Assembly: GCA_002320665.1 (NCBI GenBank)
Contig: DCKO01000029.1
Location: forward strand, 1 to 24,097
Direction: 5' to 3'
Length of the DNA stretch: 24,097 nt
Source of the DNA: Micavibrio sp. UBA1672
GTDB taxonomy: Bacteria > Pseudomonadota > Alphaproteobacteria > Micavibrionales > Micavibrionaceae
Shown: in pieces, positions 13,003 to 21,273 of the stretch
How the letters are laid out: every line of letters starts with the position of its first letter
How positions within the stretch are numbered: the stretch's first letter is position 1
The notes under the pieces: generated by a model
What the model was told of the DNA's origin: nothing
What the model saw: only the letters and a program-made list of their open reading frames with translations
Database searches by the model: none
Program-made: the position numbers and the translations under genes

Positions 13003-14059
13003 CAAAAATCCTTTCATTCATTTTGGAGACAACGCTGTGCGTATGCGCCTCTGATAAATGCGCATAGCGCTTAACCATCGCCAGAGTTTTATGGCCCAAC
13101 ACATCTGCAATTTCAGCCAACGAAGCACCATTCATAGCCAGATAACTAGCTGCACTATGACGCAAATCATGAAAACGAAAATCTTCAATCTCTGCATTCT
13201 TAAGAGCTGTATTCCAAGGGGAGCGAATATCTATTGGTTGGTCTGGATAACGGCTGTTAGGAAATAAAAGATTAGTATCCAGCCGCCTTACTTTTGACCA
13301 TTTATATAAAACCTCCTTGGCATGTCCAGCCAAAGGAATAACGCGCCGATCATCATTTTTGGTCTCATGTAATGTGATAATACTTTTAGAAAAATCTACC
13401 TGCTCCCAGTTCAAAGATATGATTTCACCTAAACGCGCCCCAGTAGATAAGGCCAAAACCACCACTGGGTATAAATGTTTGCTTTTGCTTCTCTTGCACT
13501 CAGAAAGCAGATTTGCCCTCTCTTCATCGCTTAGGAACCTAACGCGCCCCCTTGCCTCTTTTAACTTTGAAAGCTTAATGCACGGATTTTCTGTGATCCA
13601 TTCCCATTCTTTGTAAGCAATGCTCATAAGATGAGATAATGCCGCCACATATCGATTAACTGTTGCTGGTCCACGTTTTCGATTATTTGGAGATAACTCG
13701 TTTGATAACTTAGAGCGATATTCCGAAATAACAGAAGTGGTACAATCAGCTAAGATATAAGCCCCGATTTGATCTTTCCACCAATCAAGCTGTTGCGCTT
13801 GCTTTACTGCACTTTTAGGCTTCCGTGGTAAAACCTCTCTTTTATATCGCTCTATCGCTTCACCCAGAGTATGTTTTTTGGATTCGCTGGTTTTGAAATG
13901 CCTTCCCTCCCGAATTGCAGACTCCGTAGCAGCAATCCATTTCCTAGCATCTGTCTTTCTGTCGAAGGTAGCCGTTTGAAGAGGATAACCTTTTAACCTT
14001 ACTCTGGCCCTATAAGTTATCTTACCGTTTTTGCTTTTTCTTTCATCAATAGTCGCCAC
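12989..14059 (-). CDS. int: Tyrosine recombinase / integrase of island 2
   Basis: 356 residues, full length. The N-terminal arm-binding region has AR/R-rich strands (ITYRARVRLKGYP), then a SAM-like core-binding domain (about 65-160), then the catalytic domain with all residues: Arg209 in TGARLGE, Lys234 in ETKNDD, His297-x-x-Arg300 in HDLRHSAA, His323 in VLGHKT and Tyr332 in KRYAHL. It should catalyse site-specific insertion and excision at the tRNA-Asn att core (8199-8247, 21084-21132). A paired motif lies about 112 bp upstream of its ATG. Unusually for such islands it sits in the interior rather than beside an att site, which suggests that extra genes were gained outside it or that two elements were merged. 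Confidence 0.93.
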   Translation of the reverse strand: MATIDERKSKNGKITYRARVRLKGYPLQTATFDRKTDARKWIAATESAIREGRHFKTSESKKHTLGEAIERYKREVLPRKPKSAVKQAQQLDWWKDQIGAYILADCTTSVISEYRSKLSNELSPNNRKRGPATVNRYVAALSHLMSIAYKEWEWITENPCIKLSKLKEARGRVRFLSDEERANLLSECKRSKSKHLYPVVVLALSTGARLGEIISLNWEQVDFSKSIITLHETKNDDRRVIPLAGHAKEVLYKWSKVRRLDTNLLFPNSRYPDQPIDIRSPWNTALKNAEIEDFRFHDLRHSAASYLAMNGASLAEIADVLGHKTLAMVKRYAHLSEAHTHSVVSKMNERIFGGEN

Positions 14060-14170
14060 ATAAACAGACTACAAAAAGCTGCAACAAAAAGCAATAGGTG
14101 ATAGTTATTCACATGCAATTTTTTTAATTATTATTTTAAATCAATATTTTAGGATTTTAATTATATTTTA

Positions 14171-14188
14171 TGGTCCACAAATGGGCCT
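14171..14188. promoter_or_regulatory. Paired 11-bp-spaced motif upstream of integrase
   Basis: TGGTCCACAAATGGGCCT has two TGG-type 6-mers 11 bp apart, matching the sites at 8366 and 21046. It lies between the integrase start and the end of the P450 operon in an AT-rich stretch (14060-14224) that has no gene. It may be an integrase/excisionase site, or the mark of an older element end. Confidence 0.5.
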
Positions 14189-14224
14189 ATTTTTTTGGAG
14201 TTTTAGTCCTTTTAAGGGCTAATT

Positions 14225-16531
14225 TTATGTTTCTTCCCAACTTATATCTAAACTGCTCAGGGCCCTCAAATATTCACCCTTGCTGATAAAACCAACACAA
14301 GGAAAAGCTCCGCGCTGTTCAACCTCGCCAGCGGCCAGCTTCTTTGCCATGAGTATGGCCGGCATACAGGGGATATACGGGCCATCACCAGAACGAGCCG
14401 TAAGTTCAAAGGTAATGGTTTTGGCTGCGCCATCTTTGCCCTTACCAGACATCTCCATATGAAAAGCACTATTCGCGCTACCCAGCCAATCAAACAGGTA
14501 GGACGTTTTGAGTAAAAGCGGTGCGGCCTTATCCAGCCTCTTAATCACACCTATATGCACCAGCCATGACAGCACCCAAAGTGTGAAATGAATAAAGGGT
14601 ATTTCAAGCCCAGCGTAAAAACGCACCGTTTTCAAATCTGGATAGCGTTTGGGAAACAACGCTAAGTCGGGCACATCACAATTACCTAGAAGCCGCCAGC
14701 CCAACTCTTTATATTTACGAGTATGCAAGTTTTGCCAACCGTAAACATCCTGCATCTTACCATCAATCAAAGTCTGGAATGGCTTGCCCGTGTAACCTAA
14801 AATTGCCGCCGTGGTGGCAAGACCACGATTGGTTTTTTGCGCAGTGGTTATACCATAATCAAGACTTTCCAGTGTATCAAAATCACCTTTGTAATGATCG
14901 ACTAATGCAGAAGTTAGGCACGGCACAGAACTTGCCCCGCTGACCACCAGAACGCCTTTTTCTTTTGCCACAGCATTCAGTGCGCTTATGCCTTCGACAA
15001 AGGCACGCCCGTCTGCCAGATCAATATAGTGGCAACCTTTTGCGATACAGGCCTTGGCAACGTCATAGCCTTGCTCTTGGAATGGGCCAGATGTGTGGAT
15101 AACAATATCAGGCTTTATTTCCGCCAGAGCCTCTTCAAGGCCATCATGTATATCAAAAGCAATAGTCTCTGGTGTATTTAGAGAATACAGATCAGCAGAA
15201 AACCTTTCAGCTTTGCTTAATGAGCGCCCTGCAATAATAAGCTGAATACTCTTTTCCAATGCCAATCGCTTAGAAATATAGCTTCCAAAATTGCCATACC
15301 CTCCAATTATAAGAACTCGTTTTCCTGTAAACTGCGCTTTATTACCTAAATTTTGATTTTTTATTTGCATAGAAAGTGCCGTATTTATTTGCGCTCCATA
15401 TTTCTTTCTCATTCTTTGAGGCACATTTCGATGAGGACCCAGAAAAGTAAAAAATGGTACAATACTTAGCTCTTTGTTAATCTTCGTAAGAATAGGAATT
15501 GTTTCATCAAAAACATCATAAAGATTGAAGTTTTGATGCCTCTCTTCGCTACCTCTTCCATCTGTAAAATAGCAACAAGAATAGGAAGCTATTTCACGCA
15601 AACATTCACTTGCTTTCTGCGGGTCTTGAAGGGCTATATCATAAAAATTTTGTTTATATACTTCGCTTGCCTTTGATGATAACTCATTATCATCACTGTG
15701 AATGGCCTGTTGTAAAAGCACCAAAGCATTATAAGACTTTTCTTTTATAAATTGCTCAACCCACTGCCAAAAGACTTCTTTTAAAAGCCAATTCAAATTA
15801 GCTCTTGAATTGGCTGGAAAAGAGATATTACGGACTGAATAATGCTCCTTGATACAAAAATCATTTATGCGTTTAAAGAAATAACCTTTGCTCCAAGCAG
15901 GCCTATTCATCTGGCTTAGAAAACGATGATCTTTTAATCTTTGACTAGTCTCATTCAGAGATTTCTCTAAAAGCACCGGCAAGTTTTCTGCATAAAAAGA
16001 TGTTTCAGCAATTGCCCCCATATATCCTTCCTCACCTAATTTCGTAAGTTTAGAAGCTAATTCAAACCTCCGATCCAAACAATCTTCCCAAAAAACTTGA
16101 TCTGGTGAGGCGCAGTTAACAAGTGTTGTGAGTATAGCAATTCTCCCATGTTCGTTTGTCTCGGGAATTTTATTTTCAAGATCATGTAATTGTTGGGCAA
16201 CAACCTCCATATTTGGCATAAATTCTTCGACAACCTCTTTATCGGAATAAAAATTCCTCGTTCGCAAGAGGGGCATATATATGGATTTGGCTAGAACAGG
16301 ATCACTTTCAGATAAAAGCTCTGCCAATTTATACCATCCACTAGAGCGTTCATCTTTTAATATCCCTCCTATTGCATGGGGGTGTGCATAGTCTGATACT
16401 TCATATCTATCTCTGAGCTTCTTTGAAGCAGCATTTGGATTTTTCTCAGCTAGCTTGATAAATGGCTCAGGCGATATTTTCTCAAACTTATTTGGCTTCT
16501 TTACTCCCTTCTTTTTTCGATGATCAGGCAT
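14225..16531 (-). CDS. Saccharopine-dehydrogenase-like oxidoreductase with large novel N-terminal region
   Basis: 768 residues from the ATG at 16531, preferred over 16552 because AAGGGGAG is well placed for it; it overlaps the DUF4166 stop by 8 bp. Numbered from 16552, residues 411-440 are a Rossmann fold (KRVLIIGGYGNFGSYISKRL), followed by AGRSLSKAER, IKPDIVIHTSGPFQ and GCHYIDLADGRAFV, typical of the saccharopine dehydrogenase NAD(P)-binding family. The C-terminus has a hydrophobic region (about 635-665). Relatives start near the Rossmann fold at about 380-400 residues; here roughly 390 helix-rich residues precede it, with no recognised domain and apparently more AT-rich coding. An ATG at 15370 would give a normal-length enzyme. 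It is the last gene of the operon and is probably an NAD(P)-dependent enzyme acting on a lipid substrate. Confidence 0.82.
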   Translation of the reverse strand: MPDHRKKKGVKKPNKFEKISPEPFIKLAEKNPNAASKKLRDRYEVSDYAHPHAIGGILKDERSSGWYKLAELLSESDPVLAKSIYMPLLRTRNFYSDKEVVEEFMPNMEVVAQQLHDLENKIPETNEHGRIAILTTLVNCASPDQVFWEDCLDRRFELASKLTKLGEEGYMGAIAETSFYAENLPVLLEKSLNETSQRLKDHRFLSQMNRPAWSKGYFFKRINDFCIKEHYSVRNISFPANSRANLNWLLKEVFWQWVEQFIKEKSYNALVLLQQAIHSDDNELSSKASEVYKQNFYDIALQDPQKASECLREIASYSCCYFTDGRGSEERHQNFNLYDVFDETIPILTKINKELSIVPFFTFLGPHRNVPQRMRKKYGAQINTALSMQIKNQNLGNKAQFTGKRVLIIGGYGNFGSYISKRLALEKSIQLIIAGRSLSKAERFSADLYSLNTPETIAFDIHDGLEEALAEIKPDIVIHTSGPFQEQGYDVAKACIAKGCHYIDLADGRAFVEGISALNAVAKEKGVLVVSGASSVPCLTSALVDHYKGDFDTLESLDYGITTAQKTNRGLATTAAILGYTGKPFQTLIDGKMQDVYGWQNLHTRKYKELGWRLLGNCDVPDLALFPKRYPDLKTVRFYAGLEIPFIHFTLWVLSWLVHIGVIKRLDKAAPLLLKTSYLFDWLGSANSAFHMEMSGKGKDGAAKTITFELTARSGDGPYIPCMPAILMAKKLAAGEVEQRGAFPCVGFISKGEYLRALSSLDISWEET

Positions 16532-17114
16532 AAAATCTCCCCTTGTACTCATAAACCTTTCCCCACAAGGGATGAGTGATGTGGGTTATCATATCAAATG
16601 TATTTTCATCCACCGCAATTTCTTCTGCATAGCCTTTGCCCATCAGCAGTGTGAGCGGCATAGGAATAAAATGCCCGAAAAGATACAGTGCATAGCCGCG
16701 GTGCTGGAGCACAACTTTTTCACCATCCCAAAGATAGAGCATTTTCCAGCCCAGACCAAAACGCATAATCTCGATTACTTCATTGCCCTTGATCTGCATC
16801 ATACGGGAATGAAAAATATAGGGCTTACTGTTTTTGAAATGAAAACTGCGCACGAAATGAAAAGCCTTTGAATTTTCATCGCTCTTGAAACGGACAGTTA
16901 CAGGGACGTTTGTTTCATTCCGTGTAGGGATCTGCCTCATAAGTGCCATAAGGGGTGCAAGCCATTTCAGAGGCGGCTTGCACATCACATCCAGCATCCC
17001 TTCAACCACCACTTCATCATCGGTGTACGGGCGGTTAGCGTAATGCTTATGCATCACTGGTGGCAATTCGCTCCAATTCTCACCGAATATGGATTTGAAG
17101 ATTGGCTCAGTCAT
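16524..17114 (-). CDS. DUF4166 protein
   Basis: 196 residues. The family pattern is visible: SIFGENWSELPPVMHKHYA at the N-terminus, a VEG...KPPLKWLAPLMALMRQIPTRNETNVPVTVRF block, then FHFVRSFHFKNSKPYIFHSRM and GLGWKMLYLWDGEKVVLQHRGYALYLFGHFIPMPLT, ending with HPLWGKVYEYKGRFYA. DUF4166 is often encoded next to, or fused with, saccharopine-dehydrogenase-like or DUF393 proteins, exactly the neighbours found here, but its biochemical role is not known. It may bind a lipid-like ligand in a beta-rich cavity (inference). It overlaps the P450 gene by 4 bp (ATGA) and the dehydrogenase gene by 8 bp. Confidence 0.85.
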   Translation of the reverse strand: MTEPIFKSIFGENWSELPPVMHKHYANRPYTDDEVVVEGMLDVMCKPPLKWLAPLMALMRQIPTRNETNVPVTVRFKSDENSKAFHFVRSFHFKNSKPYIFHSRMMQIKGNEVIEIMRFGLGWKMLYLWDGEKVVLQHRGYALYLFGHFIPMPLTLLMGKGYAEEIAVDENTFDMITHITHPLWGKVYEYKGRFYA

Positions 17115-18460
17115 TTTGACCTCTCTATGAATACAATTTCATCATTACCATTGGGCCGTAATGAAAAGCGCGGTAAAGGCTCTGGTATCTTGTCGATAGG
17201 CTTTAACGTCAGTTTTTTAAGAATAGTGGCTGCTGTCAGCGCCATTTCCATCATGCCAAATGATTGACCAATACAGACGCGAGGCCCTGCGCCAAAAGGG
17301 AAATATGCGTATTTGGGCCAAATCTCTTCATTCAAAAAACGCTCTGGGTTGAACTCTGTGGGAGATTCAAACCATCGCTTATCTCTATGTGTGACACATG
17401 GTAGTAGCTGAACCAAATCGCCTTTTTTGATTGAAAGACTATCCAGATCAACATTCTCTACGGCCTCTCTACAAAAAAGAGCATATGGCGCGGGGTATAA
17501 ACGCATCACTTCTTTTATGGTGGCTGTGAGGTAAGGCAGTTTCATTAAGTTTCTATATTCAGGAATATCACCTGTAATTACTTCGTCTAATTCATCTTGG
17601 ACACGCTGCAAAATATTCTGATTTTTTGCTAACAGAAGAAACAGCCACGATAGAGTTGCGCCGCTCGTCTCATGACCAGCGATGAGAAGTGACATGACAT
17701 CTTCTTCTATCTCTGTTTGGTCATGCTCATGGTGTTCTATCAGGATGGATAGTAGATCACCATGATCACTATTAGGGGCAGAAAGCCTCTCACTGACAAT
17801 GGCCCTTATAGTGTTCTTCATAACTTTTATTACATGCCGTTTATGGATGTTTGATGTGCTTGGAATAAAACTTGGCAATGTGAGAGGAGAAGTGGTTTCC
17901 GAATAGGCGATTTCAGAGAGGCTATGAACGGCATCACTGATTTCTTTAGAGCTAGAACCTAGTTTTTTACCAAAGAGCGTTATACCTGCAATATCCAGCG
18001 CATATTGAGCCATAACATTATCTATGTGGCACTGATAAGAGCCGCTTGTTTTTATTTTATCAGTAATATCCTTTGAGAGTTCATTTGCATATTGCGTTAC
18101 CATCTTTGAATATTCAGGCATTCTTTGTTGTTTAAAGGCAGGCAGAACTTTACGCCGCCTGTCTTGCCATGAATGACCTTCTGCGATGAGCAGGCTATTG
18201 CCATTCCATTGGCGCAGAATATTCATGATTTTTCTAAAACGAATAAATTTGTCCGCCTGTTTTGCTAGTACCTGTTCCACATGATCGGGGTGAAATAAGA
18301 ACCAGCAACGATATGGTCCTAGTTGAACCCTTACAGCGTCGCCATATTGTGCATGTAAATTTTTATAATAATTGAGTGCATCGCTCTTAATATTGATGAG
18401 AGCATCTAGGCCAAGAAATAAGGCTGACGGGTGATTGTTCTTCAAATCAGGAGGCTGCAT
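17111..18460 (-). CDS. Cytochrome P450 monooxygenase
   Basis: 449 residues, a normal soluble bacterial length. Family motifs are intact: C-helix WQDRRRK (98-104), I-helix AGHETSG (261-267) with the oxygen-activating Glu-Thr, ExxR at Glu317-Arg320 (EVMRLYP), the PERF block (372-375) and the heme loop FPFGAGPRVCIG with the axial Cys396. The style is that of fatty-acid/terpenoid-type P450s rather than of a known biosynthetic clade. There is no N-terminal anchor. No ferredoxin or reductase gene is nearby, so electrons must come from elsewhere. Its start overlaps the ICMT-like gene by 14 bp and its stop overlaps DUF4166. It presumably hydroxylates a hydrophobic intermediate of the operon's pathway. 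Confidence 0.95.
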   Translation of the reverse strand: MQPPDLKNNHPSALFLGLDALINIKSDALNYYKNLHAQYGDAVRVQLGPYRCWFLFHPDHVEQVLAKQADKFIRFRKIMNILRQWNGNSLLIAEGHSWQDRRRKVLPAFKQQRMPEYSKMVTQYANELSKDITDKIKTSGSYQCHIDNVMAQYALDIAGITLFGKKLGSSSKEISDAVHSLSEIAYSETTSPLTLPSFIPSTSNIHKRHVIKVMKNTIRAIVSERLSAPNSDHGDLLSILIEHHEHDQTEIEEDVMSLLIAGHETSGATLSWLFLLLAKNQNILQRVQDELDEVITGDIPEYRNLMKLPYLTATIKEVMRLYPAPYALFCREAVENVDLDSLSIKKGDLVQLLPCVTHRDKRWFESPTEFNPERFLNEEIWPKYAYFPFGAGPRVCIGQSFGMMEMALTAATILKKLTLKPIDKIPEPLPRFSLRPNGNDEIVFIERSK

Positions 18461-19712
18461 TTTTAGTGCCTCTCAATTTACAATTCGAAGCTCTTATCAT
18501 CTCTGCCGGAATTAGTAATAACAGCAAACCTGATGCTATAAGCGCAGTTAGAAAATTAATGTGAAAAAGTGCATAAACAAACGCCACTTCGCCCTTGAAT
18601 GTTAGGCTACTATTCGTATCAAAATACTGTGCTGCGCCATCGCTTTTATCAACTATATCTAATCCAACTGGGTTTCTTTTTGTTAGCCAATTAACAAAAG
18701 CTTTTTGAAATTTACATTCAGGATTCCAGCTAAGTATTGATGTATCTTTTACCCATGGCTTCCATCTTGGAAACCATTCCGGCACATTTTCTTTGTATTC
18801 TGGCCAACCTTTAGGAAAGCGGACGAGAAGGTCATTGCGGTGATGCCAGCGCACTAGTCCCAAAACAAACACAACAGCCATTCCCGCGGCTAAGGCTACA
18901 AAAATATTTTGTAAAAAAGCCCCTATAACTAGCCATGAGACAGCTGTGCAGAGTTGCATAGGGTTTGTGACATAAGCATATAAACCGCTTCGTACTAGGT
19001 GTTTGGTTTTATCTAATGGAATTGGTGTCCCTTCACCATGAACGACAAACATATGAACAGCGCTTAAGCCCATGACTACGCATGGTGTGAGACAAAGGCC
19101 AGCGGTTATAATAGCAATGAGTGGCTTTTCATCGAAAGCCCAACTGCCGCCCATAGCTTGCATGATTAGGGTTGGTAGAATAAAGAACGCCAAGAAGCCG
19201 TAACCAAAGGCCAGAAGAGCAGCGCGTTGCGGTAAGTTTTTGTCATACGCCGTCCATCTTGCCAGATATAAGGCGGGGATATGTACGATAAGAAATACAA
19301 AAACGATGCCTAAAAACCAGTTGTGACCAGCTGTAACAAATGGGTCTAGTGATTTAAATACGAGAGCTTGTATACCTACAAAACCTACCGTAAAAACTAA
19401 CGGGCTTAATTTAGGGACAGCAAAGAATATGGCTGGGCCGAATAAGAAAGAGCCTGCAAACCACAAATCTGCAGGCATGCCAAGCAGCATCAACGCCTCG
19501 CCGCCATAATGCCACATGCCGAAATGAATGGCCAAAGCATGAGCAGGTAACAACAACCCCATGCTATACAAAAAAGAAAACAAGCCACCGACAAGAAATC
19601 TATGTTCATTCTTGTGTCGCCATCCCAAATAAAACGTTAGAAATAAAGGCCCTAAAAGCAGTCCGGCTCTGAGTAAAATCAGCAAGTCACTCTGAATAAT
19701 AATATCAATCAT
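18447..19712 (-). CDS. Polytopic membrane protein with ICMT/NnrU-like methyltransferase domain
   Basis: 421 residues with about ten hydrophobic segments. The N-terminal half (1-220) is a multi-helix membrane domain I cannot name. Residues about 228-320 carry the signature of isoprenylcysteine carboxyl methyltransferase/phospholipid methyltransferase-like proteins: GTPIPLDKTKHLVRSGLYAYVTNPMQ (243-253 for the Gly-Leu-Tyr...Asn-Pro-Met core) and then HRNDLLVRFPKGWPEYKENVPEWFPRW (291-317), which form the SAM-binding end in this family. A final helix lies near 385-408. It suggests methylation of a membrane-embedded isoprenoid or lipid, but reductase-like uses of the fold also exist. The ATG overlaps the preceding stop as ATGA. 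Confidence 0.75.
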   Translation of the reverse strand: MIDIIIQSDLLILLRAGLLLGPLFLTFYLGWRHKNEHRFLVGGLFSFLYSMGLLLPAHALAIHFGMWHYGGEALMLLGMPADLWFAGSFLFGPAIFFAVPKLSPLVFTVGFVGIQALVFKSLDPFVTAGHNWFLGIVFVFLIVHIPALYLARWTAYDKNLPQRAALLAFGYGFLAFFILPTLIMQAMGGSWAFDEKPLIAIITAGLCLTPCVVMGLSAVHMFVVHGEGTPIPLDKTKHLVRSGLYAYVTNPMQLCTAVSWLVIGAFLQNIFVALAAGMAVVFVLGLVRWHHRNDLLVRFPKGWPEYKENVPEWFPRWKPWVKDTSILSWNPECKFQKAFVNWLTKRNPVGLDIVDKSDGAAQYFDTNSSLTFKGEVAFVYALFHINFLTALIASGLLLLLIPAEMIRASNCKLRGTKNAAS

Positions 19713-20083
19713 CTTACTATTATTCTCTCGATTGGTGTCGTGATGATTTTGGGCACTCTTGTTACGAATAGTTCAACAACCAAGAAAACTACGGGAAGTC
19801 CAAGCGCCAAATATAATGAAAATTTTGGAAGGCTAATTATTAGCAGCAGTTGGATCATAGTCCCGAAGCGCATTAAAAGCCCTTCTTTTGTCTTTGTTTT
19901 GTCCATGAAGGAAAGTGCTACAATCAAGACCGCCGGAAATATAACAGCAAAAGAGTAAGCTTCGATTTCCGTGCTGTTCCCTTGAAACCAATTATCCAAG
20001 GCAAAGAAGAGACGTATGCTAACGGCTAAGGCTGTAACGATAAGAAACGCAATAAGTATCTTGGGGCATAAAGAATATTTCAA
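19709..20083 (-). CDS. Small polytopic membrane protein, unknown function
   Basis: 124 residues from a TTG at 20083, which has GGAGCGG about 8 bp upstream and follows the DUF393 stop directly; a GTG at 20116 (135 residues) is the alternative but has a badly spaced ribosome site. Four hydrophobic stretches are present (ILIAFLIVTALAVSI, AVIFPAVLIVALSF, TMIQLLLIISLPKFSLY and LPVVFLVVELFV). No family was recognised. Overlap or abutment on both sides shows that it is a fixed member of the operon, perhaps a partner of the ICMT-like protein. Confidence 0.7.
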   Translation of the reverse strand: MKYSLCPKILIAFLIVTALAVSIRLFFALDNWFQGNSTEIEAYSFAVIFPAVLIVALSFMDKTKTKEGLLMRFGTMIQLLLIISLPKFSLYLALGLPVVFLVVELFVTRVPKIITTPIERIIVR

Positions 20084-20084
20084 A

Positions 20085-20486
20085 CTACCGCTCCAAATTG
20101 TTGATTTTACCAACACCCTTAAGGGTAATAGCTATATCACGAGCCAGCTTCATGAAGGGGTAGCAGAGCTTTGATAACAGTTTTGAACGGAATAGTGCTC
20201 TGTTTACGCCGTTGAAGGTATCGCGTGCGTCACCTATATTTGCCATTAGAACGAGAGCTTCATCACCCTGATAGAGTTTGCCTTCATATTTAAGCACCAT
20301 GCCCGCATCAAGGTTTAGCTTGGCTGCATTAACTTCTTTCATTATTGGGTGATCGTGCTCACTTCGTGCGTCAACAGTATGAAGCGTACCCACATTTTTC
20401 CTAACCTTAAAAAGATTAGCACCCATCTGGCATATCGGGCATTCACCGTCAAAAACAAACCATATATCGGGTTTTGAGTTTTCCAT
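20085..20486 (-). CDS. DUF393 / DCC-type thiol-disulfide oxidoreductase-like protein
   Basis: 133 residues from the ATG at 20486, chosen for its GAGGA site; the frame extends upstream to 20579, but that part overlaps the DUF2269 gene and lacks family similarity. The N-terminal WFVFDGECPICQ contains the family's Asp-Gly-x-Cys-x-x-Cys (Asp13, Cys16, Cys19), a CxxC-like redox site on a thioredoxin-like fold. The later LDAGMVLKYEGKLYQGDEAL and LCYPFMKLARDI blocks are also typical. DUF393 genes often neighbour DUF4166 and dehydrogenase genes, as here. It is likely cytoplasmic and redox-active, but its partner is unknown. Confidence 0.88.
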   Translation of the reverse strand: MENSKPDIWFVFDGECPICQMGANLFKVRKNVGTLHTVDARSEHDHPIMKEVNAAKLNLDAGMVLKYEGKLYQGDEALVLMANIGDARDTFNGVNRALFRSKLLSKLCYPFMKLARDIAITLKGVGKINNLER

Positions 20487-20503
20487 TGCACCGTCCTCAT
20501 TTT

Positions 20504-20971
20504 TCAAACAGGTTTTGCCACCATTAAGTAAAACACAATAATCAGACCAACAAAAGCTGGCCAACCGAGTAAAAACCAAATTTTGAAAAGCCTGTAATAT
20601 CTTTCTGGCAGAGGCTCACCCGTTTTTACTGCCGTAGCCACCATGTTTTTAAGCTGTATCTGTATCCAGACCACAGGCAACCAGCACAGCACGGCTATAA
20701 TATAGATGGCATAAGTCACAGCCAACCACCAATCCATCCAGCTATATGCCCCTTGCCAGACAAGCCAGAAACCTGTCATAGGCTGCACAATCACAGCAGG
20801 CAGCGTAAAGAAGTAATCCGCCATCACCGTATTGCGTGCGGCATAGAATTTCTCATGAATGTTGTCGGTAAAGTGGGAGCGCAACATAAAGAAGGCAATG
20901 CCAATGCCTGTACCAAAAAGGATAGTGGCGCTTATGATATGCAGGGTTTTGATAATCAGGTATAAATCCAT
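20504..20971 (-). CDS. DUF2269 integral membrane protein, first gene of the operon
   Basis: 155 residues from the ATG at 20971 (MDLYLIIKTLHII). The frame stays open to 21121, but those codons translate the att/tRNA sequence and are not part of the gene. The family pattern is clear: KTLHIISATILFGTGIGIAFFML, AARNTVMADYFFTLPAVIVQPMTGFWL, a WLAVTYAIYIIAVLCWLPVVWIQIQL helix, and YRLFKIWFLLGWPAFVGLIIVFYLMVAKP, giving four membrane helices. The conserved His in KTLH and in-membrane polar residues suggest cofactor or ion binding, but the function is not known. The operon promoter should lie in 20972-21083. Confidence 0.87.
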   Translation of the reverse strand: MDLYLIIKTLHIISATILFGTGIGIAFFMLRSHFTDNIHEKFYAARNTVMADYFFTLPAVIVQPMTGFWLVWQGAYSWMDWWLAVTYAIYIIAVLCWLPVVWIQIQLKNMVATAVKTGEPLPERYYRLFKIWFLLGWPAFVGLIIVFYLMVAKPV

Positions 20972-21045
20972 GATTATCTTTATATCTGCAAAATCAGAAA
21001 CCTTCAAAACTCTATTGTGATTTATAGTGGGAATTTGCCATTTAT

Positions 21046-21063
21046 TGGTCCCTGAGTGGACCA
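21046..21063. promoter_or_regulatory. Paired 11-bp-spaced motif near right att
   Basis: TGGTCCCTGAGTGGACCA, two half-sites 11 bp apart in inverted orientation, lies 21 bp from the att core at 21084. It is the right-hand counterpart of the motif at 8366 and may be an integrase or excisionase site. Confidence 0.6.
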
Positions 21064-21083
21064 TTTTAACATTTATTTTCTGG

Positions 21084-21132
21084 AAAGTGGCTCCCCGGGC
21101 CGGATTCGAACCAGCGACCAAGTGATTAACAG
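21084..21132 (-). other. att site: 3' part of tRNA-Asn (copy 2)
   Basis: Identical over 49 bp to copy 1 at 8199-8247: anticodon loop with GTT, T arm, acceptor 3' strand and encoded CCA (end at 21088). Past 21132 the sequence departs from a tRNA, so this copy also lacks the 5' half. It is the boundary between island 2 and the next island. Confidence 0.85.
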
Positions 21133-21250
21133 GTATAATTCGCCGAAAACCAAAGAAAAACCATGATACCCCATGACATTTAAGCAGTTGAAATAATATA
21201 ATTTTATTATCATGGTGTTTCAGAATGATTCCTAAGATTTCTCACCCGAT

Positions 21251-21267
21251 TGCACCAAAATTGCACC
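21251..21267. promoter_or_regulatory. Paired 11-bp-spaced TGCACC motif beside att copy 2
   Basis: TGCACCAAAATTGCACC has two TGCACC units 11 bp apart. It starts 119 bp from the att core edge at 21132, exactly the distance seen for the motif at 8366 from 8247. The changed third base pair (TGC for TGG) suggests a related integrase with different specificity. Confidence 0.6.
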
Positions 21268-21273
21268 ATTTCA

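Noticed and set aside
8248..21083. Phage satellite or prophage
   Set aside because: Integrase, AlpA-like and winged-helix genes are present, but no capsid, terminase, primase or packaging genes are seen; integrative island is the safer description.
21084..21132. Complete tRNA-Asn gene
   Set aside because: The anticodon loop to CCA is present, but the D arm and 5' acceptor strand are missing at both copies, so neither can fold into a tRNA.
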